The notes beneath the pieces are model-generated. The model was given only the letters and a program-made list of their open reading frames with translations. It had not been told where the DNA came from and made no database searches. From contig DASPWW010000197.1 of the NCBI GenBank assembly GCA_035637595.1, positions 1 to 36,893 on the forward strand: a stretch of DNA of 36,893 nucleotides. The letters run 5' to 3'. Position numbers and translations under genes: made by a program. The stretch is from DASPWW01 sp035637595 (GTDB lineage Bacteria > Actinomycetota > Thermoleophilia > Solirubrobacterales > 70-9). Positions 17,383 through 25,087 of this stretch are shown one piece after another. The first letter of the stretch is position 1, and the number at the start of each line of letters is the position of its first letter.

Positions 17383-17405
17383 TTATCCGCCAGGTTGGCG
17401 GATAA
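17383..17405. promoter_or_regulatory. perfect inverted repeat, 10-bp arms, in the mreB leader
   Basis: TTATCCGCCA and TGGCGGATAA are exact reverse complements around a 3-base centre. The site is 64-86 bases upstream of the mreB ATG and downstream of the candidate promoter. It could be a protein operator (a symmetric 23-bp site) or an RNA stem-loop in the 5' leader. Which of these applies is not decidable from the sequence. Confidence 0.6.
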
Positions 17406-17441
17406 CTTGCGCCCGTCCCGTCCTGGCGAACGAGTCGTCGC

Positions 17442-17469
17442 AGTCTAGCGAAGCTCCGTGCACGCCAAA
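17442..17469 (-). promoter_or_regulatory. candidate mreB promoter
   Basis: On the minus strand TAGACT (17447-17442) fits a -10 element and TTTGGC/TTGGCG lies 15-16 bases upstream as a -35. The predicted start near 17434 would give a leader of about 115 bases carrying both stem-loops. Spacing is slightly short, so this is tentative. Confidence 0.3.
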
Positions 17470-17612
17470 TTGCCGCGTGGGCGGTGGTTGACGGGCGGCC
17501 GGACCCGCGCCCCCGGTGCTTCAGGGCTCGGTAGGGGGTGTCTGGGTGGACATTCCGTCACTTGGCGCCTTATTGGTGACATGCGCCAGGAAGGCCCCAA
17601 ATCCGCCGCGGG

Positions 17613-18167
17613 TCACCGGGGCGCGAGCGCGGGCGCCAGCTCGAGCAGCAGGCCGACCGGGAGGCCGACGACGTTCGAGAAGTCACCCTCCATGCGCTCG
17701 ATCAGGATCGAGCCGAGGCCCTGGATCGCGTAGGCGCCGGCGCGGTCGCGCCACTCCCCAGACGCCAGGTAGAGGTCGAGCGTGGCGTCGTCGAGCTGCC
17801 TGAAGGTCACGCGCGAGACGGCGACGCCCGAGCGCTCGACCGCGTCCGGACCAAGCAGCACCACCCCACCGAGCACGTCGTGAGTGTGCCCCGACAGGGT
17901 CGCCAGGTGCGACCGCGCCTGGCCTTCGTCGGTCGCCTTACCCAGCAGACGTCCCTCCACGACAACCTCGGTATCGGCGCCGAGCACCGTCGCGCCCGCC
18001 GACGCCTGCGGCGCCACCGCACGCGCCTTGCGGCGCGCGTTTTCGAGCACCACCGCGCGCGGCTCGCCCGCGCGGATCTCCTCGACGTCGGGGACCACGA
18101 CCTCGAGCTCCACCCCGAGCGCCGTGAGGATCTCCCGCCTGCGGGGAGATCCCGACGCGAGAATCAG
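17613..18167 (-). CDS. maf: Maf family nucleoside triphosphate pyrophosphatase
   Basis: Maf proteins hydrolyse non-canonical or pyrimidine nucleoside triphosphates to monophosphates. Family motifs: the N-terminal LILASGSPRRREIL, EENAR-like VVLENARRKARAV, VLGADTEVVVEGRLLGK, and DRAGAYAIQGLGSILIERMEGDFSNVVGLP. The first standard start (GTG 18113) would drop 18 residues including the essential SGSPRR loop. The in-frame CTG at 18167 restores it exactly, and overlaps the ndk stop as CTGA, so I use it (184 residues). Coupled translation from ndk would explain the weak start. No other start codon is close upstream. Confidence 0.9.
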   Translation of the reverse strand: MILASGSPRRREILTALGVELEVVVPDVEEIRAGEPRAVVLENARRKARAVAPQASAGATVLGADTEVVVEGRLLGKATDEGQARSHLATLSGHTHDVLGGVVLLGPDAVERSGVAVSRVTFRQLDDATLDLYLASGEWRDRAGAYAIQGLGSILIERMEGDFSNVVGLPVGLLLELAPALAPR

Positions 18168-18571
18168 GTGAGGTCGGGAAACCAGATCGAGACCTCGCGC
18201 TCGGCGGACTCGTCGGAGTCCGAGCCGTGGACGAGGTTGAACGTGACCTCGGTCGCAAGGTCGCCGCGGATCGAGCCCGGCGCCGCCTCGAGCGGATTCG
18301 TGGCGCCGATGATCTGCCGCGCCGCAGCGACCGCATCGTTGCCCTCGAGCACCAGCGCGACGAGCGGCCCGCGAGTTATGAAGGCCACCAGCTCAGCGAA
18401 GAACGGCTTCTCGGTGTGCTCGGCGTAGTGGCGGTTGGCGATCTCCTCGTCGGCCTGCATGAGCTTCATCGCCACGGGGCGCAGACTCTTGCGCTCGAAG
18501 CGGGTGATGACCTCGCCCGTCAGCCCGCGCTCGAACGCATCGGGCTTGACCAGGATCAACGTCCGGGACAC
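18164..18571 (-). CDS. ndk: nucleoside diphosphate kinase
   Basis: A 135-residue Ndk, which balances nucleoside triphosphate pools by ping-pong phosphotransfer. The start SRTLILVKPDAFERGLTGEV, the loop NRHYAEHTEKPFFAELVAFI, and the active-site His115 in NLVHGSDS are all present, along with IRGDLA. GTG start. The C-terminus is normal (SIWFPDL). Its stop overlaps the proposed CTG start of maf. It follows the zinc-ribbon gene by 19 bases. Confidence 0.98.
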   Translation of the reverse strand: MSRTLILVKPDAFERGLTGEVITRFERKSLRPVAMKLMQADEEIANRHYAEHTEKPFFAELVAFITRGPLVALVLEGNDAVAAARQIIGATNPLEAAPGSIRGDLATEVTFNLVHGSDSDESAEREVSIWFPDLT

Positions 18572-18590
18572 GAGATCGTCTGGGCCGGGG

Positions 18591-19376
18591 TCAGCTCGCG
18601 GTGGCGGGCCGCGGACGCTCCTCGCCGGCGCCCCCGCCTGAGGCGCGGCCCTCCGGGCCGTCGTCGGATCCCTGCTTGGCCTCGCGACCGCCGCCCGCCC
18701 GCCGTCCCGCCCGGGCGGGGGCCTTGCGGCGCTCGGACTCCGCCGAGCCGGCCTTGGGCCGCTGCGGCTCAGCCGGGGCCGCCTTGTCGCGCTTCGGCGC
18801 CGGGCGCTGCTTTGCCGGCGCGGACGCCTGGGCCGGCGCCGGGCGCTCGCGCTCCGGCGCCCGGGAAGGACGCCCCCGCCCCCGCTCGCGCGCCGGGCGC
18901 CGCTCGGGGGCGCGCCGCTTCGGCGGCTCGCGGCGGGTGGGGGTCTCGCAGTACGGGCAGATCGACCAGCGCGGGTCGATCGGCTCGCCGCATGACGGGC
19001 AGGGGTCCTTGACCCGGGCCTGGCAGTTGGGACAGCGCAGGAAGCCCTTCTCGAGCGGGTACTCGCACTTCGGGCAGGACTTCTCGGTCAGTTGCTTGAC
19101 GCGCAGCTCCGCGGCGCGAATCTCGAGCTCGCGCTCGTGGCGGTCCTCGATGAACTCCGGCGGACGCAGGATCGAGTAGATGACCGAGCCGATGAACGGG
19201 AAAAGCAGCGAGGCGCCAACCGCGCACCCGACCAGGATCTCGTCGTTCAGGCGGCGCCGCGCGTCGAAGAAGGTCCACGCGACCAGCGCGAGCCAGACCA
19301 CGACCAGGACCAGGACCAGGAGATTGACGGTCAGGTTGAGCGCGTCGTTATCGATCCCGAACAGTGCGATAGGCAT
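18591..19376 (-). CDS. membrane protein with double zinc ribbon
   Basis: A 261-residue protein of unknown function. Two membrane helices (about 13-36 and 46-70), then a charged helix (EDRHERELEIRAAELRVKQL), then four Cys pairs, CPKC, CPNC, CPSC and CPYC, which make two zinc ribbons (about 100-150). The last 110 residues are Arg/Pro/Ala-rich and probably disordered. Membrane-anchored zinc ribbons of this layout occur next to ndk and folC-type genes in actinobacteria, but I know no assigned role. I chose ATG 19376 because the upstream 30 residues look non-coding and contain a palindrome. Cytosolic zinc-ribbon part is inferred from the basic tail. Confidence 0.75.
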   Translation of the reverse strand: MPIALFGIDNDALNLTVNLLVLVLVVVWLALVAWTFFDARRRLNDEILVGCAVGASLLFPFIGSVIYSILRPPEFIEDRHERELEIRAAELRVKQLTEKSCPKCEYPLEKGFLRCPNCQARVKDPCPSCGEPIDPRWSICPYCETPTRREPPKRRAPERRPARERGRGRPSRAPERERPAPAQASAPAKQRPAPKRDKAAPAEPQRPKAGSAESERRKAPARAGRRAGGGREAKQGSDDGPEGRASGGGAGEERPRPATAS

Positions 19377-19385
19377 GGCTGTGGC

Positions 19386-19396
19386 CCCAAATTGGG
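19386..19396. promoter_or_regulatory. 11-bp palindrome before the zinc-ribbon gene
   Basis: CCCAA-A-TTGGG is a perfect inverted repeat ten bases before the ATG at 19376. It could be an operator or translation-control hairpin. The arms are only five bases, so chance cannot be excluded. Confidence 0.3.
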
Positions 19397-19491
19397 TGAT
19401 CGAAGGCGAGCCCGAGGCCGCGCGGAGTGTACTTACTCGACCCCGTATCAAATCCCCCATACCCACTCAGCGGGAATCCAATTGCGCGCGC

Positions 19492-19611
19492 TCAGAGGAA
19501 CAGGCGGCCGAACAGGTAGCCGAGCCCGAAGAAGACGAGGATGACGACCGCGACCACGGCGGCCACAAGCCCCATCATCGCGAGTAGTTCTGATCTTGCC
19601 TCTCGATCCAT
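19492..19611 (-). CDS. small single-pass membrane protein (39 residues)
   Basis: A short frame starting at ATG 19611, 19 bases after the folC stop: an acidic/polar start MDREARSELLAMMG, one membrane helix (LVAAVVAVVILVFFGLGYLF) and a short tail GRLFL. The good spacing after folC, clear hydrophobic helix and charged N-terminus support a real gene. No family recognised. Function unknown; it may be co-expressed with valS-folC. Confidence 0.55.
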   Translation of the reverse strand: MDREARSELLAMMGLVAAVVAVVILVFFGLGYLFGRLFL

Positions 19612-19630
19612 ATCCAAGGGGACCCCGGCG

Positions 19631-20935
19631 CTAGCTGCGCCCCTTGATTGGCGATCCAATCTGCCTGAGAAGGTAGTGCGAACCGGCACAGAGCGTCATG
19701 CCGCCGCGCCCGCGGGCCAGCGCTCGCGCTTGCTCAAGCGCGTTGCTCGGGTCGGCGACCGTCTCCACGGCGAGTCCGGCCTCGGCGCACGCCGCGGCCA
19801 GGCTCGCGGCGGATGCGCTCCGCGCCCCCGGCCTGCCCAGGCCCGTCAGGCTCGCCGCCGGCAGCTCGGTGCATACGGCAACGGCGAGCGCCGGCGCGAG
19901 CGCCGAGACGATGCCGCCGACGTCCTTGCCCTCGAGGACCGCGAGGCAGGCGATCACGGGACGCCCCGCGCTCACCTCGGGCAGCGCCTCGGCCAGGGCG
20001 CGCGCGCCATCGGGGTTGTGGGCCGCATCGAGGACGAGCGGCGGCTCGCCCGGGATCGCCTCGACGCGCCCCGGCAGCTCGATCGCCGCCGCGACGCTCC
20101 GAGCCTTGGCCCGGTCGAGCCGGCCCAGGATCGCCTCGGCCGTCGCAAGGGCGACCGCGAAGTTGCGGCGCTGGTAGGCGCCCGGGGCGCGCAGCTCGAA
20201 TCCCGGGCTCGGCCTCGCCGCGACCACGTCCGCGTGACGCTGCGCCGCGACGCGACGCGCCAGCGCCTCGACCTCGGCGGGGAGCTCGCCGACGACCAGC
20301 GTGGAATGGTCGCGAAGCACCGCGAGCTTCTCGGACGCGATCCCCTCCAGCGTGTCCCCCAGCCACTCGGTGTGCTCGAGGCCGACCGAGGTCAGCGCGC
20401 AGGTGCGCGACGTGATGACGTTGGTGGCGTCGAGCCGCCCGCCCAGGCCGGCCTCGATCACGCCGATCTCCACCCCGCTCGCCGCCAGCGCCACGAACGC
20501 CGCCGCGGTCATCGCCTCGAACTGGGTCACCGACTCGCCGTCCTCGAGGGTCCTGTTGACCGCCTCGACCGACTCCGACACGCGCCTCACCGCCCGCGCG
20601 AACTCGGCAGCGCCGATCTCCTCGCCGCCGACACGAACCCGCTCCGACCACCGCACGACGTGCGGGGAGAGGTACGTCCCCGACCGCATCCCGTGGGCGT
20701 TGAGCAGCGCCACCGTCATCTCGGCAACCGAGGACTTCCCGTTGGTCCCAACGACGTGCACCGTGGCGAAGCGGTTCTGCGGCATCCCAAGCGCCGCGGT
20801 CAGCCGCCGGATGCGCTCCAGGCCCAGCTTCCACCCGACGGGCTCGAGCGACGCCAGGTAGCGCTCGGCGTCCTCGTAGGTCCAGTCGCTGGCGGGTCGC
20901 CCTGTGTGCGGCACTAGATGAGTGGAATTGCTCAT
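19631..20935 (-). CDS. folC: folylpolyglutamate synthase / dihydrofolate synthase
   Basis: A 434-residue Mur-ligase-family enzyme that adds glutamate to dihydropteroate and folates. Landmarks: the P-loop VHVVGTNGKSSVAEM near residues 60-72, TYLSPHVVRWSERVRVGG, VIEAGLGGRLDATNVI, GLEHTEWLG, and the C-terminal domain start LVLDAAHNPDGARALAEAL. Length is normal. The ATG follows the valS TAG with no gap (TAGATG), so the two genes are translationally linked. valS-folC is a conserved pair in many bacteria. Confidence 0.96.
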   Translation of the reverse strand: MSNSTHLVPHTGRPASDWTYEDAERYLASLEPVGWKLGLERIRRLTAALGMPQNRFATVHVVGTNGKSSVAEMTVALLNAHGMRSGTYLSPHVVRWSERVRVGGEEIGAAEFARAVRRVSESVEAVNRTLEDGESVTQFEAMTAAAFVALAASGVEIGVIEAGLGGRLDATNVITSRTCALTSVGLEHTEWLGDTLEGIASEKLAVLRDHSTLVVGELPAEVEALARRVAAQRHADVVAARPSPGFELRAPGAYQRRNFAVALATAEAILGRLDRAKARSVAAAIELPGRVEAIPGEPPLVLDAAHNPDGARALAEALPEVSAGRPVIACLAVLEGKDVGGIVSALAPALAVAVCTELPAASLTGLGRPGARSASAASLAAACAEAGLAVETVADPSNALEQARALARGRGGMTLCAGSHYLLRQIGSPIKGRS

Positions 20936-23527
20936 CTAGCCGCCGGCGCCGAGCTGCTCGAGCTCGGCGCGGTAGGCGGCGAGCTTGCGGCGCTCCGCGT
21001 CGACCACCTCGGCGGGGGCCTGCGCCACAAATCCATCGTTGGCGAGCTTGCGCTCGGCGCGCTCGACCTCGGAGCGCAGCGCCTCGCGCCGCTCCTCGAT
21101 CCGCCTTCGGACCTGTTCCGCGTCGATCTCGTCGGTCGCCAGGATCTCGACCGCGCCGACCGTCGCGAGCGCCTCATCGCCGCCGTCCGCCGCACCGTCG
21201 AACGAGATCCGGGCCAGGCGTCCGACCAGCTCGTGCGGCGCGGCGTCATCGGCGACGCGAGCCGTGAGCACCGTCCCGGCCGCGACGCCCACGAGATCGC
21301 GCCAGCGGCGCAGGTCGCGGGTCAGCTCGATCGCGGCCCCGATCTCGGCCTCGGCGGCGTCGTCGATCAGACCCGGATCGGACCCGGGGAACTCCGAGAC
21401 GACGAGTGGTCCGGCGTCGGCGCGCGGCGTGTAGCTCCAGATCTCCTCGGTCACGAACGGCATGATCGGGTGGGCGAGCATCAGGACGCGCTCGAGCACG
21501 TGCAGCAGGTTCGCGGCCGCCTCCGGCTCGCCCTCATAGAGCCTCGGCTTGACGATCTCCAGGTACCAGTCGCAGAGCTCGGACCAGAAGAATCGGTATA
21601 GCTCGAGCGCCGCGTGGGAGAAATCGTAGGCGTCGAGGTTTCCGCCCACGGACTCGATCGCCCGCTGCAGGCACGACAGGATCCAGCGGTCCTCGGGCAG
21701 CACGGGCCGCGCCGCCGGCTCGACGTCGGCCGCGTTGAGCAGGATCAACCGCGAGGCATTCCACATCTTGTTCGCGAGGTCGAGGCCTTGCTGGATGCGC
21801 TCCATCGAGTAGGGAACGTCCTGGGTCGAGGACATGACCAGCAGGCCGAAGCGCAGCGCGTCGGCTCCGCGCTCCTCGATCTCGTCGAGCGGATCGATCC
21901 CGGTGCCCAGGCTCTTCGACATGCGGCGACCGTCGGGCGCCTGGATCACCGAATGCACGTAAACGTCGCGGAACGGGATGTCGTCCGCGAACTCCAACCC
22001 CATCATCACCATCCGGGCGACCCACAGGAAGATGATCTCCCGCGCCGTGGTCAGGAAGCTCGTCGGGTAGAAGGCGCGCAGCTCGGGCGTGTCGTCCGGC
22101 CACCCCAGGGTGGCGAACGGCCACAGAGCGGATGAAAACCAGGTGTCGAGCACGTCCTCGTCCTGGCGCAGCTCCTCGTGCCCCCCATGACAGTTCGGGC
22201 AGCGGTCCGGGGTCGACTCCGCCACCACGACCTCGCCGCACTCGTCGCAGTACCACACCGGCAGCCGGTGCCCCCACCACAACTGGCGCGAGACGCACCA
22301 CGGCCTGATGTTGCGCATCCAGTCGAGGTAGACGCGCTTCCACTGCTCGGGGACGATCCGGACCTCGTCGCGCTCGACCACCTCGATCGCGGGCTTGGCG
22401 AGCTCGTCCATGCGGCAGAACCACTGCAGCGAGATCAGCGGCTCGATGCGCTCGCCCGAACGGTGCGAGAACGGCACCGAGTGCGTGAACTCCTCCTCGG
22501 ACCGGATCAGGCCCTCGTCGCGCAGCGCCTCGACCACGGCCTCCTGAGCCTCGGCGACGGTCAGCCCGGCGAAGCGCTCGCCCGCGGCCTCGGTCATCCG
22601 CCCGTCCTCGCCGATCACCGTCACCTCGTCGAGCCCGTGGCGGCGCCCGATCTCGAAGTCGTTCGCGTCGTGGCCGGGGGTGATCTTGAGCGCGCCGGTC
22701 CCGAACTTGGGATCGATGTAGTCGTCGGCGATCACCGCGAGCCGGCGCCCGACGAGCGGCAGGATGGCGTGCTGTCCGATCAGGTCGCGGTAGCGCTCGT
22801 CGTCGGGGTGCACGGCGACCGCGGTGTCGGCGAGCATCGTCTCGGGACGCACCGTCGCCACCGTCATCGCGCGCTCCGAGCCCTCGATCGGGTAGTCGAT
22901 CTCGTACAGGGTGTCGGTGACCTCGCGGTTCTCGACCTCGAGGTCGGAGATCGCCGACCCCGAGCCCGGGTCCCAGTTGACCATGTAGTTGTCGCGGTAG
23001 ACGTAGCCCTTCTCGTAGAGCGCGACGAAGACGCGGTAGACGGCGCGCACGTAGCCCTCGTCGAGCGTGAAGCGCTCGCGCTCGTAGTCGCACGAGGCGC
23101 CGAGCCGCTTGTACTGCTCGACGATCTGCGAGCCGTACTGCTGCTTCCACTCCCACACCCGCTCGACGAACCCCTCGCGGCCGAGCTCGTGGCGCGACGT
23201 GCCATCGGCGCGCAGTTCCTTCTCGACGACCGCCTGAGTCGCGATCCCCGCGTGGTCGGTTCCGAGCAGCCACAGCGTGTTGCGGCCCTGCATGCGCCGC
23301 ATCCGCACCAGCGTGTCCTGGATCGCCCCGTTCAGCGCGTGGCCCATGTGCAGCGCCCCGGTGACGTTGGGCGGCGGGATCGCGACCGAGAAGTTCTCCC
23401 CTGGCGTTCCGGTCGCCGGCGGATGGAAGTAGCCGCCCTCCAGCCAGCCCTCGAACACCCGCCCCTCGACCTCGGCGGGGTCGTAGCGGGTCGTCCGCTC
23501 GAGCTTTGTCCGGCGCGCCTCGTCCAA
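20936..23527 (-). CDS. valS: valyl-tRNA synthetase
   Basis: An 863-residue class I aminoacyl-tRNA synthetase. The HIGH signature appears as HMGH (residues 60-63) in PPPNVTGALHMGHAL. The KMSKS loop is RMSKS in DGRRMSKSLGTG. The editing domain spans about 190-345 (TVATVRPETMLADTAVAVHP; LKITPGHDANDFEIGRRHG). WCVSRQLWWGHRLPVWYCDECGE with a Cys4-type zinc site (CDEC...CPNC) is present. The C-terminal coiled-coil arm that holds tRNA is the last 65 residues. TTG start at 23527 with no strong ribosome-binding site. No T-box leader is visible. Confidence 0.98.
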   Translation of the reverse strand: MDEARRTKLERTTRYDPAEVEGRVFEGWLEGGYFHPPATGTPGENFSVAIPPPNVTGALHMGHALNGAIQDTLVRMRRMQGRNTLWLLGTDHAGIATQAVVEKELRADGTSRHELGREGFVERVWEWKQQYGSQIVEQYKRLGASCDYERERFTLDEGYVRAVYRVFVALYEKGYVYRDNYMVNWDPGSGSAISDLEVENREVTDTLYEIDYPIEGSERAMTVATVRPETMLADTAVAVHPDDERYRDLIGQHAILPLVGRRLAVIADDYIDPKFGTGALKITPGHDANDFEIGRRHGLDEVTVIGEDGRMTEAAGERFAGLTVAEAQEAVVEALRDEGLIRSEEEFTHSVPFSHRSGERIEPLISLQWFCRMDELAKPAIEVVERDEVRIVPEQWKRVYLDWMRNIRPWCVSRQLWWGHRLPVWYCDECGEVVVAESTPDRCPNCHGGHEELRQDEDVLDTWFSSALWPFATLGWPDDTPELRAFYPTSFLTTAREIIFLWVARMVMMGLEFADDIPFRDVYVHSVIQAPDGRRMSKSLGTGIDPLDEIEERGADALRFGLLVMSSTQDVPYSMERIQQGLDLANKMWNASRLILLNAADVEPAARPVLPEDRWILSCLQRAIESVGGNLDAYDFSHAALELYRFFWSELCDWYLEIVKPRLYEGEPEAAANLLHVLERVLMLAHPIMPFVTEEIWSYTPRADAGPLVVSEFPGSDPGLIDDAAEAEIGAAIELTRDLRRWRDLVGVAAGTVLTARVADDAAPHELVGRLARISFDGAADGGDEALATVGAVEILATDEIDAEQVRRRIEERREALRSEVERAERKLANDGFVAQAPAEVVDAERRKLAAYRAELEQLGAGG

Positions 23528-23575
23528 GGCGCCGATCTTAGTTAGCGCGCTGGTGCGAGCAGCGGCGTTGGAGCG

Positions 23576-24937
23576 CTAGCCCGAAAAGCAGCGACGACCG
23601 AAGCGGTGGAAGCGCTTGGCGTCGGAGCCGCGGCCGCCGCTGCGGTCGACCGCCACGACGCGGAGCCGGTGGCGGCCCTCGCCGAGCGCGTCTACCGCGA
23701 GCCGCACCCGGAAGTGGTCTTGCCCCGTCGCCTTGATCGCCTCGCCGTCGAGCTTGACGATCACGCGACGCAGCTTGCCGTCGTCGTTCACCCGCACCCC
23801 GAAGGCGCAGCGCGACACTACGCCGCGGACACGAACCCGCGGCCGGCGGTCGTGGGCGACGACGAGCGGGGTGCCCTTGAGGCTGGTGAGCGTGGGGAAG
23901 CTCGTGTCGTCGAAGACGATCGTGATCTCCCGATTGGCCTCGTCCACCACGAGCGAATCGGGGAGCTTCGTGCTGCCCCCCACCGGCTCGAAGCGGCCGC
24001 TCTGAGGATCGAGGAAGAGCAGCGTCGGGACGGTGCCCGGAGGGGTGTCCGCCGGGTATCTGAACTTCGCGACGAGCACGTCGGCGCTGGTCGCGCCGAT
24101 CGTCCGCAGGTCGAATGCGCTCAGCGCAGTCAGGTCGCGCGGGTCGAATCCCGGCGTCCCAGGGGGGTAGAGCGCCGCGAGCAGGGTCGCGGCGGAGGGG
24201 TCTGTCGACGCCGTAGTCAGGGTCGCGGACAGGAGCCCGAGGTCGAGCGTCCCGATCTCACCGGGCCCCACGTCCACTACCCCGGTCGAGGTCGCGCCCG
24301 GCAGCAGCACGTGCGCGTACCCCGCGGCCTCGCAGCCCCCAGGGTTGCGCACGGTGACCCTGTAGCTGCCCTCGTCGGGGTAGAGGTGGCTGAGGACCGC
24401 GGTGCCGTCGGGTTCGACCGTCACCTCCTGGGAGCCACCGCCGTCGCCGTAGTCCACCGTCGCGCCCGGTAGGAGGTCTGCGGCCGTCGTCTCGTACACG
24501 CTGCCGCTCGCCACGAACCTGTCCTTGGCAAAGCTCGGCACGAGCGAGCTGACGGCGATCGTCGCCATCCCGTCGTCGGACGCGAGCCCGTCCGCGACGC
24601 GATAGCTGAAGCTGTCGGATCCGTTGAGGCACGGGCCGGGCGTGTACGTGACCTCGGCGGTGCAGTTCGTCTGGCCACCCGGGTAGGTGCAGTCGAGCGA
24701 GCCGATCGGGCCGAGCGTCCCGTTCGAGGGACCGTCGACGACCGAGACCGTCAGCGTCGAATCGAAGTCGTCGCTTCCGTGCAGCGTCACCGCGACCGGG
24801 TCGCCGTTGGAGGTAGCGGCGGAGACATCGTCCGCCACGGGGGCGGCGGCGGCCGCCGGGACCCCGAACGAAAGCGTGCCCACAACGGCACCGACCGCGA
24901 CCGCCGGTCCAGCGGTCAGCCTCCCAACGCGTCGCAT
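23576..24937 (-). CDS. secreted protein with Ig-like repeats
   Basis: A 453-residue exported protein. Signal peptide at about 1-32 (MRRVGRL, hydrophobic core, AAAAA before PVADD). Residues 33-130 form an Ig/cadherin-like domain of the kind found in bacterial surface proteins (TLHGSDDFDSTLTVSVVDGP, NGSDSFSYRVADGLASDDG). Residues 150-210 resemble a PKD fold (VDYGDGGGSQEVTVEPDGTA, YPDEGSYRVTVRNPGG). A unique middle part with many Leu/Thr follows, and a C-terminal beta domain ends in basic sequence with Cys. No sortase motif or C-terminal membrane helix, so release or non-covalent wall binding is likely. No enzyme motif seen. Confidence 0.78.
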   Translation of the reverse strand: MRRVGRLTAGPAVAVGAVVGTLSFGVPAAAAAPVADDVSAATSNGDPVAVTLHGSDDFDSTLTVSVVDGPSNGTLGPIGSLDCTYPGGQTNCTAEVTYTPGPCLNGSDSFSYRVADGLASDDGMATIAVSSLVPSFAKDRFVASGSVYETTAADLLPGATVDYGDGGGSQEVTVEPDGTAVLSHLYPDEGSYRVTVRNPGGCEAAGYAHVLLPGATSTGVVDVGPGEIGTLDLGLLSATLTTASTDPSAATLLAALYPPGTPGFDPRDLTALSAFDLRTIGATSADVLVAKFRYPADTPPGTVPTLLFLDPQSGRFEPVGGSTKLPDSLVVDEANREITIVFDDTSFPTLTSLKGTPLVVAHDRRPRVRVRGVVSRCAFGVRVNDDGKLRRVIVKLDGEAIKATGQDHFRVRLAVDALGEGRHRLRVVAVDRSGGRGSDAKRFHRFGRRCFSG

Positions 24938-24973
24938 GCCTATCCATCGGCACGCCGCCGCGCCCACCTTAGG

Positions 24974-25087
24974 GCGGCGGCGAGCCCGCCGATGGATGCG
25001 ATGCGCGCGATGAAGCAATCCGCGGGGCGCGACAAGGACCTCGTGGATCTCGCCGAGCTGGACGAGCTTCAGGAGAACGACCGCTAG
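24974..25087 (+). pseudogene. C-terminal remnant of a nucleotidyltransferase-like protein
   Basis: The frame from about 24974 reads ...ASPPMDAMRAMKQSAGRDKD followed by LVDLAELDELQENDR and TAG. This closely matches the end of MNT/AbiEii-type nucleotidyltransferases, in which a helix A-M-K-x-A-A-G-R-x-K-D-L-x-D-L-A-x-L closes the domain. The rest of the domain is absent: upstream sequence belongs to the secreted-protein gene on the other strand. It could still be translated as 31 residues from ATG 24992 but would lack every catalytic residue. Its stop overlaps the clpX stop tail to tail (CTAG). Probably a relic. Confidence 0.55.

Noticed and set aside
17557..17580. GTCAC/GTGAC inverted repeat downstream of maf
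   Set aside because: Arms of five bases separated by 14 are too weak to call in DNA of this composition.
23528..23575. Possible T-box or other leader upstream of valS
   Set aside because: The gap is only 48 bases and has neither a specifier stem nor a T-box sequence.
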